The notes: generated by a model from the sequence alone, not told the origin. Counted from the first letter of the stretch, positions 16,674 through 24,824 are shown. The stretch: 64,000 bases of DNA from Phycisphaerales bacterium (GCA_035627955.1 DASPKU010000021.1:1-64000), one strand, 5' to 3'. Numbers and translations are program-made.

Positions 16674-19673
16674 CTAGCTCCCCCCTGCCGCGGTGACGAT
16701 CGTTGTGCGGAGGCCTGACAGCGGCGCTTCGGCGGGCGCGGTGTGGGCGCCTGCGCGGGTGTGCTCGGGGGTGCCGCCGATGACGACGACCTTGCCGCCG
16801 GGGTGGGCTTCCAGGAACATGCGGACGCGGGCCGCGGGCGTGCTCGCGGCGTCGGTAACCCACAGGTCGGACGCGTCGCTCGCGGTGGGCGCGTGGTGTA
16901 CGGCCCGCAGGCCGAGCGCCTGCAGCACCACCGCGACGTACGCGGCGACGCGCCGGTTCTGCAGCGTGACGTGGGCGAACACCAGCGAGGTGGAGGCCTC
17001 CTCGCGGTGCGCCGCGGGAAGCGTGAGCTCGATCGACGTACCCTCGCCGGGTTTGGACTTGATGTCCACCGTGCCACCCGCGTTGCTGACGATGCCGAAC
17101 ACCATGGCCAGCCCCATGCCGGTGCCGCCCTGGCCGCGGGCCTTGGTGGTGAAGTAAGGCTCGATGGCGCGCCGGCGGACGTGCTCGGTCATGCCCGCTC
17201 CGTCGTCGGTCACGCGCATCACGACCTTGCCGTCGGCGCCCTTCTCGGCCCGCACGATGATGCTGCCGCTCCCGCCCGGGCCCCGCGCCGAAAGGATCGC
17301 GTCCCCCGCGTTGGTCACCAAGTTCAGGATCGCCTGGCTGAGGCGGTGCGGGGCCACCGCCACCCGCGGCAGGCCGGGCTGGATGTCGCAGGTCACCTTC
17401 ACCTCGCGCGGGACCGAGCTCTGGAAGAACCGGCACGCGTCCATCTTCCACTCGGTCAGGTCGGTGTCGGTCCGGTCGGTGTCCTGGTTGACGTCGCGCG
17501 AGAACAGCCGCATGCCCCGCGAGAGCGAGCCCAGGTACCCCACGATCGCCTCGATCGCGTGCACGTTCTCGGCGATCGTCGGCAGCTCGCGCGAGGCCCG
17601 CGCCAGCTCCTCGATGTGCACGCGCAGGGGCAGCAGCGAGTTGTGCAGGTCGTGCCCCAGCCCCGCCGCGAAGGTGCCAAGGCTCGCCATCCGCTCGCTC
17701 CGCCGCAGCTGCTCGTGGCTGCGCTCCAGGGCCATGCTGCGCTCGGTGACCAGCGCCTCCAGCTGCTCCTTGTGGCGGGCCAGCTCGCTGAGCACGGTGC
17801 GGAGCTTCTCCTCGGTGGCGCGCTGCTCGGTGATGTCGGTGTTGGTGCCGAACCAGCGGACGATCTTCCCCTGCTCGTCTCGGATCGGCACCGCCCGCGA
17901 GAGGAACCAGCGGAACTCGCCGTCCTTGCCCCGCAGCGGGAACGTGTCCTCCCACTCCTCGCCCGACGCGATCGCCTGCTTGAAGTGCTCGGTCACGCTC
18001 TCGACGTGGTCGGGGTGGTGCACGCTCCGCCAGCCCCACCCCTGCATCTGCTCGAATGTCGTGCCGGTGTACTCGTACCAGCGTTTGTTGTACCAGTTGA
18101 TCCAGCCGCTCGGGTCGGTGGTCCACGCCAGCTGCGACATGTTGTCGGCAAGGTCGCGGAACCGCTCCTCGCTGTGCGAGAGGGCCTCCTCCGCCTCCTT
18201 GCGGGCGGTGATGTCGGTGCGGATCGCGACGTAACTCTCGGGCTTCCCCGCCAGGTTGAGCATCGGCACGACCGTCGTGTCCACCCAGTAGTAGGTGCCG
18301 TCCTTGCGGCGGTTACGGATCTCCCGCCGCCACACCCGCCCCGCGGCGATGGTGCGGTACATCTCCGTCCAAAAGGTCCTGGGGTGCAGCCCGCTGTTGA
18401 GCAGCCGGTGATTCTGCCCGATCAGCTCCTCGCGCGAATAGCCCGAGATCTCCACGAACTTGTCGTTGACGAACTGGATGGTGCCGGCGGCGTCCGTGGC
18501 CGCGACGATCGAGGCCGCATCGAGGGCTTGCTTGTAAAAGTCCAGCTCGCGCTGGGCCTCCTTGCGCTCCGAGGCGTCCAGCACCATGACGTAAAAACCG
18601 ACAACTTCGCCGCGCTCGTCGCGCCGGGGCACGTAGTACGCCTCGATCCACCGGGCCTTGCCGTGCCGGTAGGGCGCGGGGACCTCGAACCGCACGCTCT
18701 CGCCCGCGAGCGCCCGGTCCAAGTAGGGCCGCAGTTTCTCGACCACCTCCTCACCCAGCACCTCGCCCATCGTGCGGCCGACCACCTCCTCGCGCTGGCG
18801 CCCGAACCACGCCTCGTACGCGCCGTTGATGAACCGGTACACCAGCCCGCGGTCGACGAACGAGATCAGCGCCGGCACCGCGTCGGTCATCTCGCGAATC
18901 TGCGTCTCGCTCTCGCGGAGCTGCTGCGTGATGCGCACCTCTTCCGTCACGTCCTTGATCAGCCCCACCAGGCGCGGCGGGCCGCCCTCGTGCACCACGT
19001 TGGCCCGCACCTCCACCCAGACGATGGACCCGTCGGGGCGCAGGTACCGCTTGTGGCGGCGGATCGGCCGGCGCTCCAGGGCCTGCTGCTGCGCCTCTTC
19101 GTCGGACGCGAGGTCATCGGGGTGGGTGAAGTCGCGCGGCCGCTTGCCCGCGATCTCCGCGGGGTCGCGTCCAAGGATGCGGGCGTACTCGTAGTTCAGC
19201 CGCAGGATCTGGTTGGTGTGCAGGTCGAGCTCAACCACGCCGATGGGCGCGTGCTCAAAGGCCGATCGGAACCGCGCCTCGCTGTCCCGCACGCGCACCA
19301 GGGCCGTGCGTTCGCTCAGGCGGGCCCGCCGCCCCATGGCGCCCACCACGGCGGTGACCGCCATCGACGCCGCGTTGATGACGATGTTGGCCGCGTCGTG
19401 CGTGTCGGGGACGATGAACGAGAAGCGCTGCGGCACGAAGAGCAACCAGCCCAGCAGCACCGATACGACCGACGTCGCCAGCCCCGCCCGCAGCCCCCAC
19501 AGCCACCCCACCACGATGATCCAGGGGAAGAAGAAGCTGAATGCGGCCCGCGGCCCGACCAGCGGCTCGAACAGCATCCGCATGCCCGCGAGCCCGACTG
19601 CGCCCGCGATGCCCAGCAGCACGCCGGTGCTTGGCTGCTTCCATATGAGAGGTGATGGGTCGGGCCGGTCCAT
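16674..19673 (-). CDS. Multi-PAS sensor histidine kinase with degenerate C-terminal receiver-like domain
   Basis: The protein has 999 residues. Residues about 15-115 hold four or five membrane helices. Four PAS domains follow at about 128-250, 255-375, 380-500 and 505-625; the third has the FVNDKFVEISGYSREELIG pattern and two end in DITxR/DITEQ linkers. The kinase core has the phosphoacceptor box LGHDLHNSLLPLR, an N box (LNLVTNAGDA), a G1 box (VTDDGAGM) and a G2 region (GGTGMGLAMV). The last 120 residues resemble a receiver domain, but the expected acidic pocket is not recognisable (WVTDAAS). No response regulator gene is adjacent, so it is an orphan kinase. Confidence 0.9.
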   Translation of the reverse strand: MDRPDPSPLIWKQPSTGVLLGIAGAVGLAGMRMLFEPLVGPRAAFSFFFPWIIVVGWLWGLRAGLATSVVSVLLGWLLFVPQRFSFIVPDTHDAANIVINAASMAVTAVVGAMGRRARLSERTALVRVRDSEARFRSAFEHAPIGVVELDLHTNQILRLNYEYARILGRDPAEIAGKRPRDFTHPDDLASDEEAQQQALERRPIRRHKRYLRPDGSIVWVEVRANVVHEGGPPRLVGLIKDVTEEVRITQQLRESETQIREMTDAVPALISFVDRGLVYRFINGAYEAWFGRQREEVVGRTMGEVLGEEVVEKLRPYLDRALAGESVRFEVPAPYRHGKARWIEAYYVPRRDERGEVVGFYVMVLDASERKEAQRELDFYKQALDAASIVAATDAAGTIQFVNDKFVEISGYSREELIGQNHRLLNSGLHPRTFWTEMYRTIAAGRVWRREIRNRRKDGTYYWVDTTVVPMLNLAGKPESYVAIRTDITARKEAEEALSHSEERFRDLADNMSQLAWTTDPSGWINWYNKRWYEYTGTTFEQMQGWGWRSVHHPDHVESVTEHFKQAIASGEEWEDTFPLRGKDGEFRWFLSRAVPIRDEQGKIVRWFGTNTDITEQRATEEKLRTVLSELARHKEQLEALVTERSMALERSHEQLRRSERMASLGTFAAGLGHDLHNSLLPLRVHIEELARASRELPTIAENVHAIEAIVGYLGSLSRGMRLFSRDVNQDTDRTDTDLTEWKMDACRFFQSSVPREVKVTCDIQPGLPRVAVAPHRLSQAILNLVTNAGDAILSARGPGGSGSIIVRAEKGADGKVVMRVTDDGAGMTEHVRRRAIEPYFTTKARGQGGTGMGLAMVFGIVSNAGGTVDIKSKPGEGTSIELTLPAAHREEASTSLVFAHVTLQNRRVAAYVAVVLQALGLRAVHHAPTASDASDLWVTDAASTPAARVRMFLEAHPGGKVVVIGGTPEHTRAGAHTAPAEAPLSGLRTTIVTAAGGS

Positions 19674-19803
19674 CTGGAAGGGTGACTCTAGAGGACAGAT
19701 CCGGACATGCGCGTGAAGAATGGCTCACGGGCGCGCAAGCACGCCAAGAGCGGCATTGAAACCCCGCTGGCAGCCGGTGGATGTGCTAGCGCTGAGTTGG
19801 TGT

Positions 19804-20430
19804 TCAACCGGCTCGAACCACCGCGCGACGGCGCCGTGGCAACGCGCCGAGTGCCGCCAGCACCAGCACCGACCAGGGCGACGGGATCGCCCCGCCCGCG
19901 AACAGCCCGGTGTTGGGCTGCGTCTCCCACCCGATCTCCAGCAGGCGGGCGCGGTGGATGAGGTCGGGGCCGATGTCGTACAGCTCGTAGCGCGCCCACG
20001 CGTAGTGGAGCCCGCCCTCCAGGTCGGTGAAGCGGATGCCGAAAAAGCTGGGTGTTGTGTCCGTGGGGGATTCCGGCAGCCAGCGGAAGTACCCGCCCGG
20101 GCCGTGCCGGTGCTCGCTGCCGCTGGTGCGCAGCACCGCGCCCCACGGCAGGTTGGGCCCGACAAAGTCGCCCAAGGCCAGCCGCACCAGCGAGACCTCC
20201 GCCCGCTCGCGCCCGTACGCGTACGTGTGCATCCAGTGGTACGCCTCGTGGTCGGGCCCGCTGTGTGCCTCGATGCCGAAGAGCTCGAGGTCCAGCCGTC
20301 CGTCGGCGTTGATGTCGATGACCTGCCCGGGCAAGAAGGGTCGGTCGGGGTTGACGTCGATGACCGTCACGCCGGCAACCGCGCCGGGGGCCATGGAGAG
20401 AAGGCAGGCAGCAGCGAGTGGTGCACGCAT
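19804..20430 (-). CDS. PEP-CTERM-like secreted protein
   Basis: The protein has 208 residues. A signal peptide (MRAPLAAACLLSMAPGAVAG) is followed by a beta-rich domain without a known motif (VIDINADGRLDLELFGIEAH looks like a calcium-type loop). The C-terminus IPSPWSVLVLAALGALPRRRR is a PEP-CTERM-like sorting tail: a short Pro motif, a hydrophobic helix, then Arg residues. Such proteins are exported and handled by an exosortase-like system in planctomycetes. Confidence 0.72.
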   Translation of the reverse strand: MRAPLAAACLLSMAPGAVAGVTVIDVNPDRPFLPGQVIDINADGRLDLELFGIEAHSGPDHEAYHWMHTYAYGRERAEVSLVRLALGDFVGPNLPWGAVLRTSGSEHRHGPGGYFRWLPESPTDTTPSFFGIRFTDLEGGLHYAWARYELYDIGPDLIHRARLLEIGWETQPNTGLFAGGAIPSPWSVLVLAALGALPRRRRAVVRAG

Positions 20431-20645
20431 GGCGGACGGTCTCCGGTGCCGCCCCAGCGGCCCTTCGGGGGGCGGTGATCGGTGATGAGCAGGACGCACG
20501 CGGCGCAGGGCGGGATGAGAACAGGCTTGGGCGGGCGCAGGTGGCTGTGGATCGGGCGGTTGCGCGCGGGTCCCTGAGAGCGTCAAACTGGGGTGTTTCA
20601 GCTGCGATGGCATTCGCGCGGTTCGCAACCGGGTTGTGAGCGCCG

Positions 20646-22313
20646 TCAGCCATCGGCGTAGTTCCCCCGCTGGGTCTTGCTCGGCCGGTCCAGGGCCTGC
20701 ACGAGGTAACGAAGGGCGTCCACCGCATGGTCGTGCCCATCCTTCACGGGGTTGGGGTCCTCGGGCCGCTTGGGGTCGAAGTGGTACTTCTCCAGGCACT
20801 CAATGAGCGTCGTGCACCGCTTGTGCACGAACAGGCGCGGCCTCTCGCCGGTCGCGGGTGCGAGTCGGGCCCGCACCAGGTTCAGCCCCTCGTTCACCAT
20901 CGCGCGGCTGATGCGGGTGGTGTAGCCGTGCTGGTGCAGGATCGGGATCGGCGCGTTCCCGGTCTCCTGATTCTGCTGGAATCCCGCGGGGTCGGGGGCA
21001 ATGAACGCGGGCGGCGGCCACGCGGGGATGCCTTCGCGGGCCAGCCCTTGGGAGATCGCGCGGATGTGCTCGCCGAGGATGACCTTCGCCTGCACGCGCT
21101 CGTCCATCACCCAGATGCTGCCGTCGTGGGCGATGGCCGCGTAGACGATGGCGGTGGGGGCGGTGAAGCCGAAGTCCATCCCGACCGCCCATTCGCGGGT
21201 GAGGTGTGGCGCGGGGCCCGCGTGGTCGAACACGTGCAGGTGCGGGTCGAACTCGGGGAGCACCGCGTGCGTGCGGCGCGGGCGGAGGCAGAGCATTTCG
21301 GACTCCCACACCACCAGCGGCACGCGCCGCTTCTGGGCGATGGCGTCGTCGACGGTGACGTGGCCGGGGGTGCGAGCGGGGTCCTTGGCGCGGGATTGGC
21401 ACTCGGGGAGGAGGGGGCACGTGCCACCGAGATGACCCGTCCTCGGGTCTTCTCGGTGGTCGGGGGTCGCACCGCACCGAGATGAAGACATCTCGGTGGC
21501 ACGGCACACGTGCTCCTCCCCGCACCTCGCCAGCACATCCACCACCCCCCACCGAAACAGCGACCGCTTCCCCTCGCGGGCCTCCTGCACCAGGCGGTGC
21601 ATGACGCCGTGCGGGATGTGCATGGTTGAGAGGCACTCGACACTGCCGCGGACGAGGTGGTCGCCGCACTGCTTGCTGCGCGTGGTGAGCTGCGCCGCGT
21701 CCCATACCTCGGGGTCAAAGAGGTCGACCTCGTCGCAGCGGAGCTTCTGCACGCGCGTGCCGCGGACGCTTGTCTGGGACTGCGCCAGCAGCTCTACGCT
21801 CGAGCCGTTCTTGAGGGCGAGCCGGCGCTCGGTGATCTTGCCGTCGACCTCGGCCGCGAGGGCTTCGCTGGTGCGCGGGTCGAAGAGGCGGCGGAGATGG
21901 GCGTGCATGCGCTTGGACTGCTCCAGGGAGCCCGCGAGGATGCGGACCTCGATGGTGGGGCGGAAGAGGAGGTCGAGCAGCGTGGCGACGGCGCCCAGGA
22001 AGGTCTTGCCGCCGCCGCGGTTGGCCCAGACGACGCAGTCTGTGGGTACCCCGCCGCTCCGCGGCGGTACTGTCGCTGTGCTTTGTAGGTCCTGCGCCCC
22101 AGCGATACTCGGAAGAGCCGCCGCGGAGCGTCGGGGTACCCAGAGACCGGGGCCGAAGAACGCGAAGCACAGGTAGTCGAAGGGCGCGGAGCTGCCCTCG
22201 AGCACCGGCGCCCGCGGGATTGTGAGCTTCAAGGCGTCCTTGAGCCATGCGTGCAGCTCATCGGGGGTGGTGGGTTCGGGTGGCAGCGGACGCGCGGCGT
22301 CTTCGGAAGGCAT
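20646..22313 (-). CDS. Large-terminase-like ATPase/nuclease
   Basis: The protein has 555 residues. Walker A is ANRGGGKT (about residues 98-105) and Walker B is LRCDEVDLF (about 188-196). RNase H-fold nuclease positions follow: GMDFGF (about 378) and DHAVDALRYL (about 524). This matches phage large terminase subunits that cut and package DNA. ATG 22313 is chosen because GGAG lies 7 nt upstream; ATG 22340 is an alternative. Two palindromic repeats lie in frame. One (22044-22141) sits between the N-terminus and Walker A. The other (21421-21502) sits between two Cys of a CxxxxC-type motif. No portal, capsid or tail genes are near. It is the last gene of the HTH-ATPase-GNAT operon. Confidence 0.85.
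   Translation of the reverse strand: MPSEDAARPLPPEPTTPDELHAWLKDALKLTIPRAPVLEGSSAPFDYLCFAFFGPGLWVPRRSAAALPSIAGAQDLQSTATVPPRSGGVPTDCVVWANRGGGKTFLGAVATLLDLLFRPTIEVRILAGSLEQSKRMHAHLRRLFDPRTSEALAAEVDGKITERRLALKNGSSVELLAQSQTSVRGTRVQKLRCDEVDLFDPEVWDAAQLTTRSKQCGDHLVRGSVECLSTMHIPHGVMHRLVQEAREGKRSLFRWGVVDVLARCGEEHVCRATEMSSSRCGATPDHREDPRTGHLGGTCPLLPECQSRAKDPARTPGHVTVDDAIAQKRRVPLVVWESEMLCLRPRRTHAVLPEFDPHLHVFDHAGPAPHLTREWAVGMDFGFTAPTAIVYAAIAHDGSIWVMDERVQAKVILGEHIRAISQGLAREGIPAWPPPAFIAPDPAGFQQNQETGNAPIPILHQHGYTTRISRAMVNEGLNLVRARLAPATGERPRLFVHKRCTTLIECLEKYHFDPKRPEDPNPVKDGHDHAVDALRYLVQALDRPSKTQRGNYADG
21421..21502. repeat. Palindromic repeat inside the terminase gene (CCACCGAGATG family)
   Basis: Perfect 14-bp terminal arms, GTGCCACCGAGATG (21421-21434) and its complement (21489-21502), enclose a compound of two hairpins. 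The reading frame stays open, adding about 28 residues (starting near RATEMSSSRCG) between two Cys residues. Other copies of the core CCACCGAGATG-n-CATCTCGGTGG lie at 30684-30709, 41507-41532 and 62277-62302. Confidence 0.85.
22044..22141. repeat. Palindromic repeat inside the terminase gene (GGGTACCCCGCCG family, copy 1)
   Basis: Inverted 24-bp arms (22044-22067 and 22118-22141), starting GGGTACCCCGCCGC, pair with one mismatch. The 50 bp between them are unrelated to those of the second copy at 23315-23424. The frame stays open and the insert contributes about 32 residues, ending PPRSGGVP, just before Walker A of the terminase. Confidence 0.88.
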
Positions 22314-22353
22314 TGGCGTGCTCCGGGAGTATGGGTTCATGTGGTGTCGCAAG

Positions 22354-22457
22354 GTGGCACGACCGGGCTCTGACGGTCGTGGGATGGGGCTTCAGGAGGG
22401 CAGGGGAGTCTCGTGATCAACGGACGAGCCACGACCGTCAGAGCACGGTCGTGCCAC
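22354..22457. repeat. Fold-back repeat at the GNAT-terminase junction
   Basis: Inverted 29-bp arms (22354-22382 and 22429-22457), starting GTGGCACGACCG, pair with one mismatch. The right arm encodes the C-terminal tail of the GNAT protein, whose stop codon (22392) lies between the arms. The left arm lies just upstream of the terminase start. The native gene end has probably been replaced by the element. Confidence 0.8.
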
Positions 22458-23195
22458 GGGGCACGGTCGCGGCACGTTGTGCACGTACACCAGCGGCCTG
22501 GCCGTGAGCGACGAGCCCGCGAGCGCGGCGAACTCGGCGAGTCCATCAAGGTCTGTCATGTCGAGCGGGAGGTGGCGGCGCGTGCTCTTGCTGTCGTTGG
22601 CCCACCGCAAGATGGCGGCGCGGAGCGTGTCGGAGGCGACGAGCGCCGAGCGGGCGCGGGTGAGGTCCACCAGCTCCCACGCGTTCAACGCGAGGGTGCG
22701 GAGCGTGAGGGCCAGGCGTGTGTCGCGGCGCGAGGTGGGCGGCGCCAGCTCTTCCATGCCGGCGCGGGTGAAGAACGGGCAGGCGCGCCCCATCGCGGCC
22801 ACGGCCTCGGTGTGCGTGGTGAGCGGGTTGCTCAGGTAGTGCTCGACGAGGCGGCGGGCGATGCCCAGCGCGCGGTAGCGCGGGTCGATGATCACGCGGG
22901 CAATGGTGCGGATGTGGCGGTTGATGGTGGTGGCGGTGGTGCGGGCGGTCCACGTGACCGTGGTGGGACTACCGAGAGGAGGACACTTAGGCGGCACGGT
23001 GAAGAGGTGTGGCCAGGCGGTGCGGCGCCAGGGGGCGTTGAGCGTGGGCATGATGACGACGAGGACGCCCGCGAGCGTGGTGCCCTCGCGAGCGGCGAGG
23101 GTGAGGACAGGTGTGGCCGGGCGCGGGGCGCGGTAGTGGTAGCGGGCGAGGGCCTGGTAGTCGGCCCGCGTGCCCTCCGTGATGGTGATGTTCAT
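22392..23195 (-). CDS. GNAT acetyltransferase, COG2401-like half
   Basis: The protein has 267 residues. Motif A of GNAT enzymes is visible as VIIDPRYRALGIARRLVEHY (about residues 103-122), and MGRACPFFTRAGM follows about 30 residues later. That pair of motifs resembles the acetyltransferase half of COG2401 proteins, in which an ABC-type ATPase and a GNAT domain are fused. Here the ATPase half is the preceding gene, overlapping by 4 bp (ATGA). The substrate is unknown. The last 25 residues come from a fold-back repeat, so the native C-terminus is probably lost. The upstream reading to 23984 is rejected as it lies in the ATPase gene. Confidence 0.78.
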   Translation of the reverse strand: MNITITEGTRADYQALARYHYRAPRPATPVLTLAAREGTTLAGVLVVIMPTLNAPWRRTAWPHLFTVPPKCPPLGSPTTVTWTARTTATTINRHIRTIARVIIDPRYRALGIARRLVEHYLSNPLTTHTEAVAAMGRACPFFTRAGMEELAPPTSRRDTRLALTLRTLALNAWELVDLTRARSALVASDTLRAAILRWANDSKSTRRHLPLDMTDLDGLAEFAALAGSSLTARPLVYVHNVPRPCPVARPCSDGRGSSVDHETPLPS

Positions 23196-23977
23196 GGCTG
23201 GCCTCCGGTGGGCATGCGGAGCGTGGCGGTGCCGGCGTGCACGTCGATGATGTGCGTGGCCGAGAGCCACGCGGCGACGTCGTCGTGCGCGGTGGCGAGG
23301 AGCAGGAGCGCTTTGGGTACCCCGCCGCTCCGCGGCGGCACTTCTGCCTTTCGCTTTGGTGTTGCAAATGCCGGAAGGACTTCCTGAGTCGAACGAAGAC
23401 CGCCGCGGAGCGGCGGGGTACCCACCGCGCCCATGAGCCGCCGCAGGGCGTAGCACAGGCAGCGTGCGGTGGCACGGTCGAGCACGCTGGCGAACTCGTC
23501 GATGATGAGCGTAACGGGTGCGTGGTGCTGCTGGACGCTGGCGAGGGCCTGCGCGAGCCGCAGCCGGAAGCGCTCGCCCTCGGAAAGCTGGTACGCACTG
23601 CGGGAGAGCATGGTCGCGTCCGCGAGGCCCGCGTGGGCGAGTGTGCGCAGGGCACCGTCGAGCGGCAGGTCGATGAGGTCGATGAGGGCTGTTTCCGGGT
23701 GGGGTGGGGTGCTGTCGCCGGTGATGACGTTGTGCCCGTTGGAGCGAGAAAGGCGGGCAAGCTCGCCCAGCAGCGTGGACTTTCCGCTGCCGCTCGGTCC
23801 CTGGATGAGCACGATGTCGCCGGGCCGGAAGCGGGCGTGCAGCTCGCGGGCAATCGCGGTGAACGTGGGCCGCAGGTCGCTGGCGGTGGGGCGGACAGCA
23901 AGCCCGAACGTGGCGCACGCCCTCAGCAGCCGCTCGGTGGGGCGAGTGGTGATGTCGATGGTGCGGATCAGGCTCAT
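23192..23977 (-). CDS. ABC-type ATPase, COG2401-like half
   Basis: The protein has 261 residues. Walker A is GPSGSGKST (about 60-68), the ABC signature region is LSEGERFRLRLAQAL (about 129-143), Walker B is VTLIIDEF (about 154-161) and an H-loop His appears in ATAHDD (about 230). There are no membrane segments, so it is a soluble ABC ATPase rather than a transporter subunit. Start and stop each overlap a neighbour by 4 bp (ATGA), which means tight coupling with the HTH gene before and the GNAT gene after. A palindromic repeat adds about 37 residues in frame between Walker B and the H-loop. Confidence 0.8.
   Translation of the reverse strand: MSLIRTIDITTRPTERLLRACATFGLAVRPTASDLRPTFTAIARELHARFRPGDIVLIQGPSGSGKSTLLGELARLSRSNGHNVITGDSTPPHPETALIDLIDLPLDGALRTLAHAGLADATMLSRSAYQLSEGERFRLRLAQALASVQQHHAPVTLIIDEFASVLDRATARCLCYALRRLMGAVGTPPLRGGLRSTQEVLPAFATPKRKAEVPPRSGGVPKALLLLATAHDDVAAWLSATHIIDVHAGTATLRMPTGGQP
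23315..23424. repeat. Palindromic repeat inside the ABC ATPase gene (GGGTACCCCGCCG family, copy 2)
   Basis: The 24-bp arms (23315-23338 and 23401-23424) are perfect inverted repeats. On the coding strand they read GTPPLRGG at the entry and PPRSGGVP at the exit. The frame is kept. The left arm is identical to that of the copy in the terminase gene, while the core between the arms differs. Confidence 0.9.
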
Positions 23978-24498
23978 GCCGCACCTCCCATCGCGGGACG
24001 AGACTCGGGGATAACTTCGAGCGGCGCTGGCTCGGGTGTGTGGAGCAGCGTGGTGGGCTGCGGCTGCGAGCGCATCAGCTCCAGCACCGCCGCGTGGTGC
24101 TGGCGGGCGGTGTGGAAGGAGACGCGGGCGAGGCGCGCGGCCTCGCGGATCGACAGGCCGTGCAGGAAGCACGCCGTTGCCACCTTGGCGCGCGTGCGGC
24201 CCCACTTCCGCCGGTGCGCGCTGACGAACGCGAACTCGGGCGAGAGCACGCGCAGGGTCAGCAGCCGCACGCGGTATGACACGGCCCGCGCCTTCACGCT
24301 GGGGTTGAGGCGGGCGATCTCCGCGGCCGAGCGCCCGTCCGCGTACACGGCCCTGAGGAGGGCCCGGTCGGCGTGCGGGAGGACTTCAGCGCCCTTGAGG
24401 ATCAGGGCCTGGGACCCACGCCCGGAGCGGCGGCGGTCGAGGTTGCGGGCGGAGAAGTGGTCGGTAAAGGCCTGCGGTTCAAGGGCTTGCTCGTCCAT
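23974..24498 (-). CDS. HTH protein, sigma-region-4-like
   Basis: The protein has 174 residues. Two helix-turn-helix-like stretches are visible: LRAVYADGRSAAEIARLNPS (about residues 45-65) and HGLSIREAARLARVSFHTAR (about 113-132). The second resembles sigma-70 region 4 or a LuxR-type HTH. The C-terminal 30 residues are Pro-rich. It is the first gene of the operon with the ABC ATPase, GNAT and terminase genes and overlaps the ATPase start by 4 bp. It probably recognises DNA, either as regulator or as the site-recognition part of the module; small terminase subunits also carry HTH domains. Confidence 0.68.
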   Translation of the reverse strand: MDEQALEPQAFTDHFSARNLDRRRSGRGSQALILKGAEVLPHADRALLRAVYADGRSAAEIARLNPSVKARAVSYRVRLLTLRVLSPEFAFVSAHRRKWGRTRAKVATACFLHGLSIREAARLARVSFHTARQHHAAVLELMRSQPQPTTLLHTPEPAPLEVIPESRPAMGGAA

Positions 24499-24539
24499 TG
24501 GGAGTCCCCCTGCGGTGCGGAACGGGTGCGTGCGGTCGT

Positions 24540-24557
24540 GTTCACAACCTTGTGAAC
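24540..24557. promoter_or_regulatory. Candidate operator of the terminase operon
   Basis: GTTCACAACCTTGTGAAC is a perfect palindrome with 8-bp arms and a 2-bp centre. It lies 42 bp upstream of the HTH gene start, where it would overlap a promoter. The divergent S24 repressor is the obvious candidate ligand. Confidence 0.6.
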
Positions 24558-24615
24558 AGCGGCTACAGTTTCACCAGCTCTTGAACGAGTTGCAAGGGGT
24601 CTGTAAGGTATGTCA

Positions 24616-24657
24616 ACGATTTTGCGCACAAACGTCGCCGATGGGTGCGCAAGTCGT
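24616..24657. promoter_or_regulatory. Second inverted repeat in the divergent control region
   Basis: ACGATTTTGCGCAC (24616-24629) and GTGCGCAAGTCGT (24645-24657) form an imperfect inverted repeat around a 15-bp spacer. It lies between the operator-like palindrome and the long fold-back element, in the 338-bp gap that separates the operon from the repressor gene. Confidence 0.4.
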
Positions 24658-24676
24658 TGGCGGGCCTTGATCAGAA

Positions 24677-24824
24677 AAACCAAACACGGAGGCACGGAGA
24701 GCACGGAGGGGAAAGCTGGGGGAGCTTGGATCGAGAAGCCGGCGATGAGGGACTTCGAACTTGAACGATCAATCTTCCTCTCGCGTGTTCCCCTCCGTGC
24801 TCTCCGTGCCTCCGTGTTTGGTTT
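24677..24824. repeat. Fold-back repeat with perfect 36-bp arms (CGGAGG family, copy 2)
   Basis: Arms 24677-24712 and 24789-24824 are exact inverted repeats built from CACGGAGG/CACGGAGA units, separated by 76 bp. The element ends 12 bp before the repressor start, so it supplies part of that gene's leader. The 29-bp-arm element at 13686-13839 is of the same type. Confidence 0.92.

Noticed and set aside
16743-19655. Open frame of 970 codons antisense to the large histidine kinase
   Set aside because: It mirrors the kinase frame, as happens in GC-rich genes, and shows no protein motif. The kinase on the other strand has complete domains.
23196-23984. N-terminal extension of the GNAT gene upstream of 23195
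   Set aside because: It lies in the ATPase gene in another frame. The ATGA overlap at 23192-23195 marks the real start.
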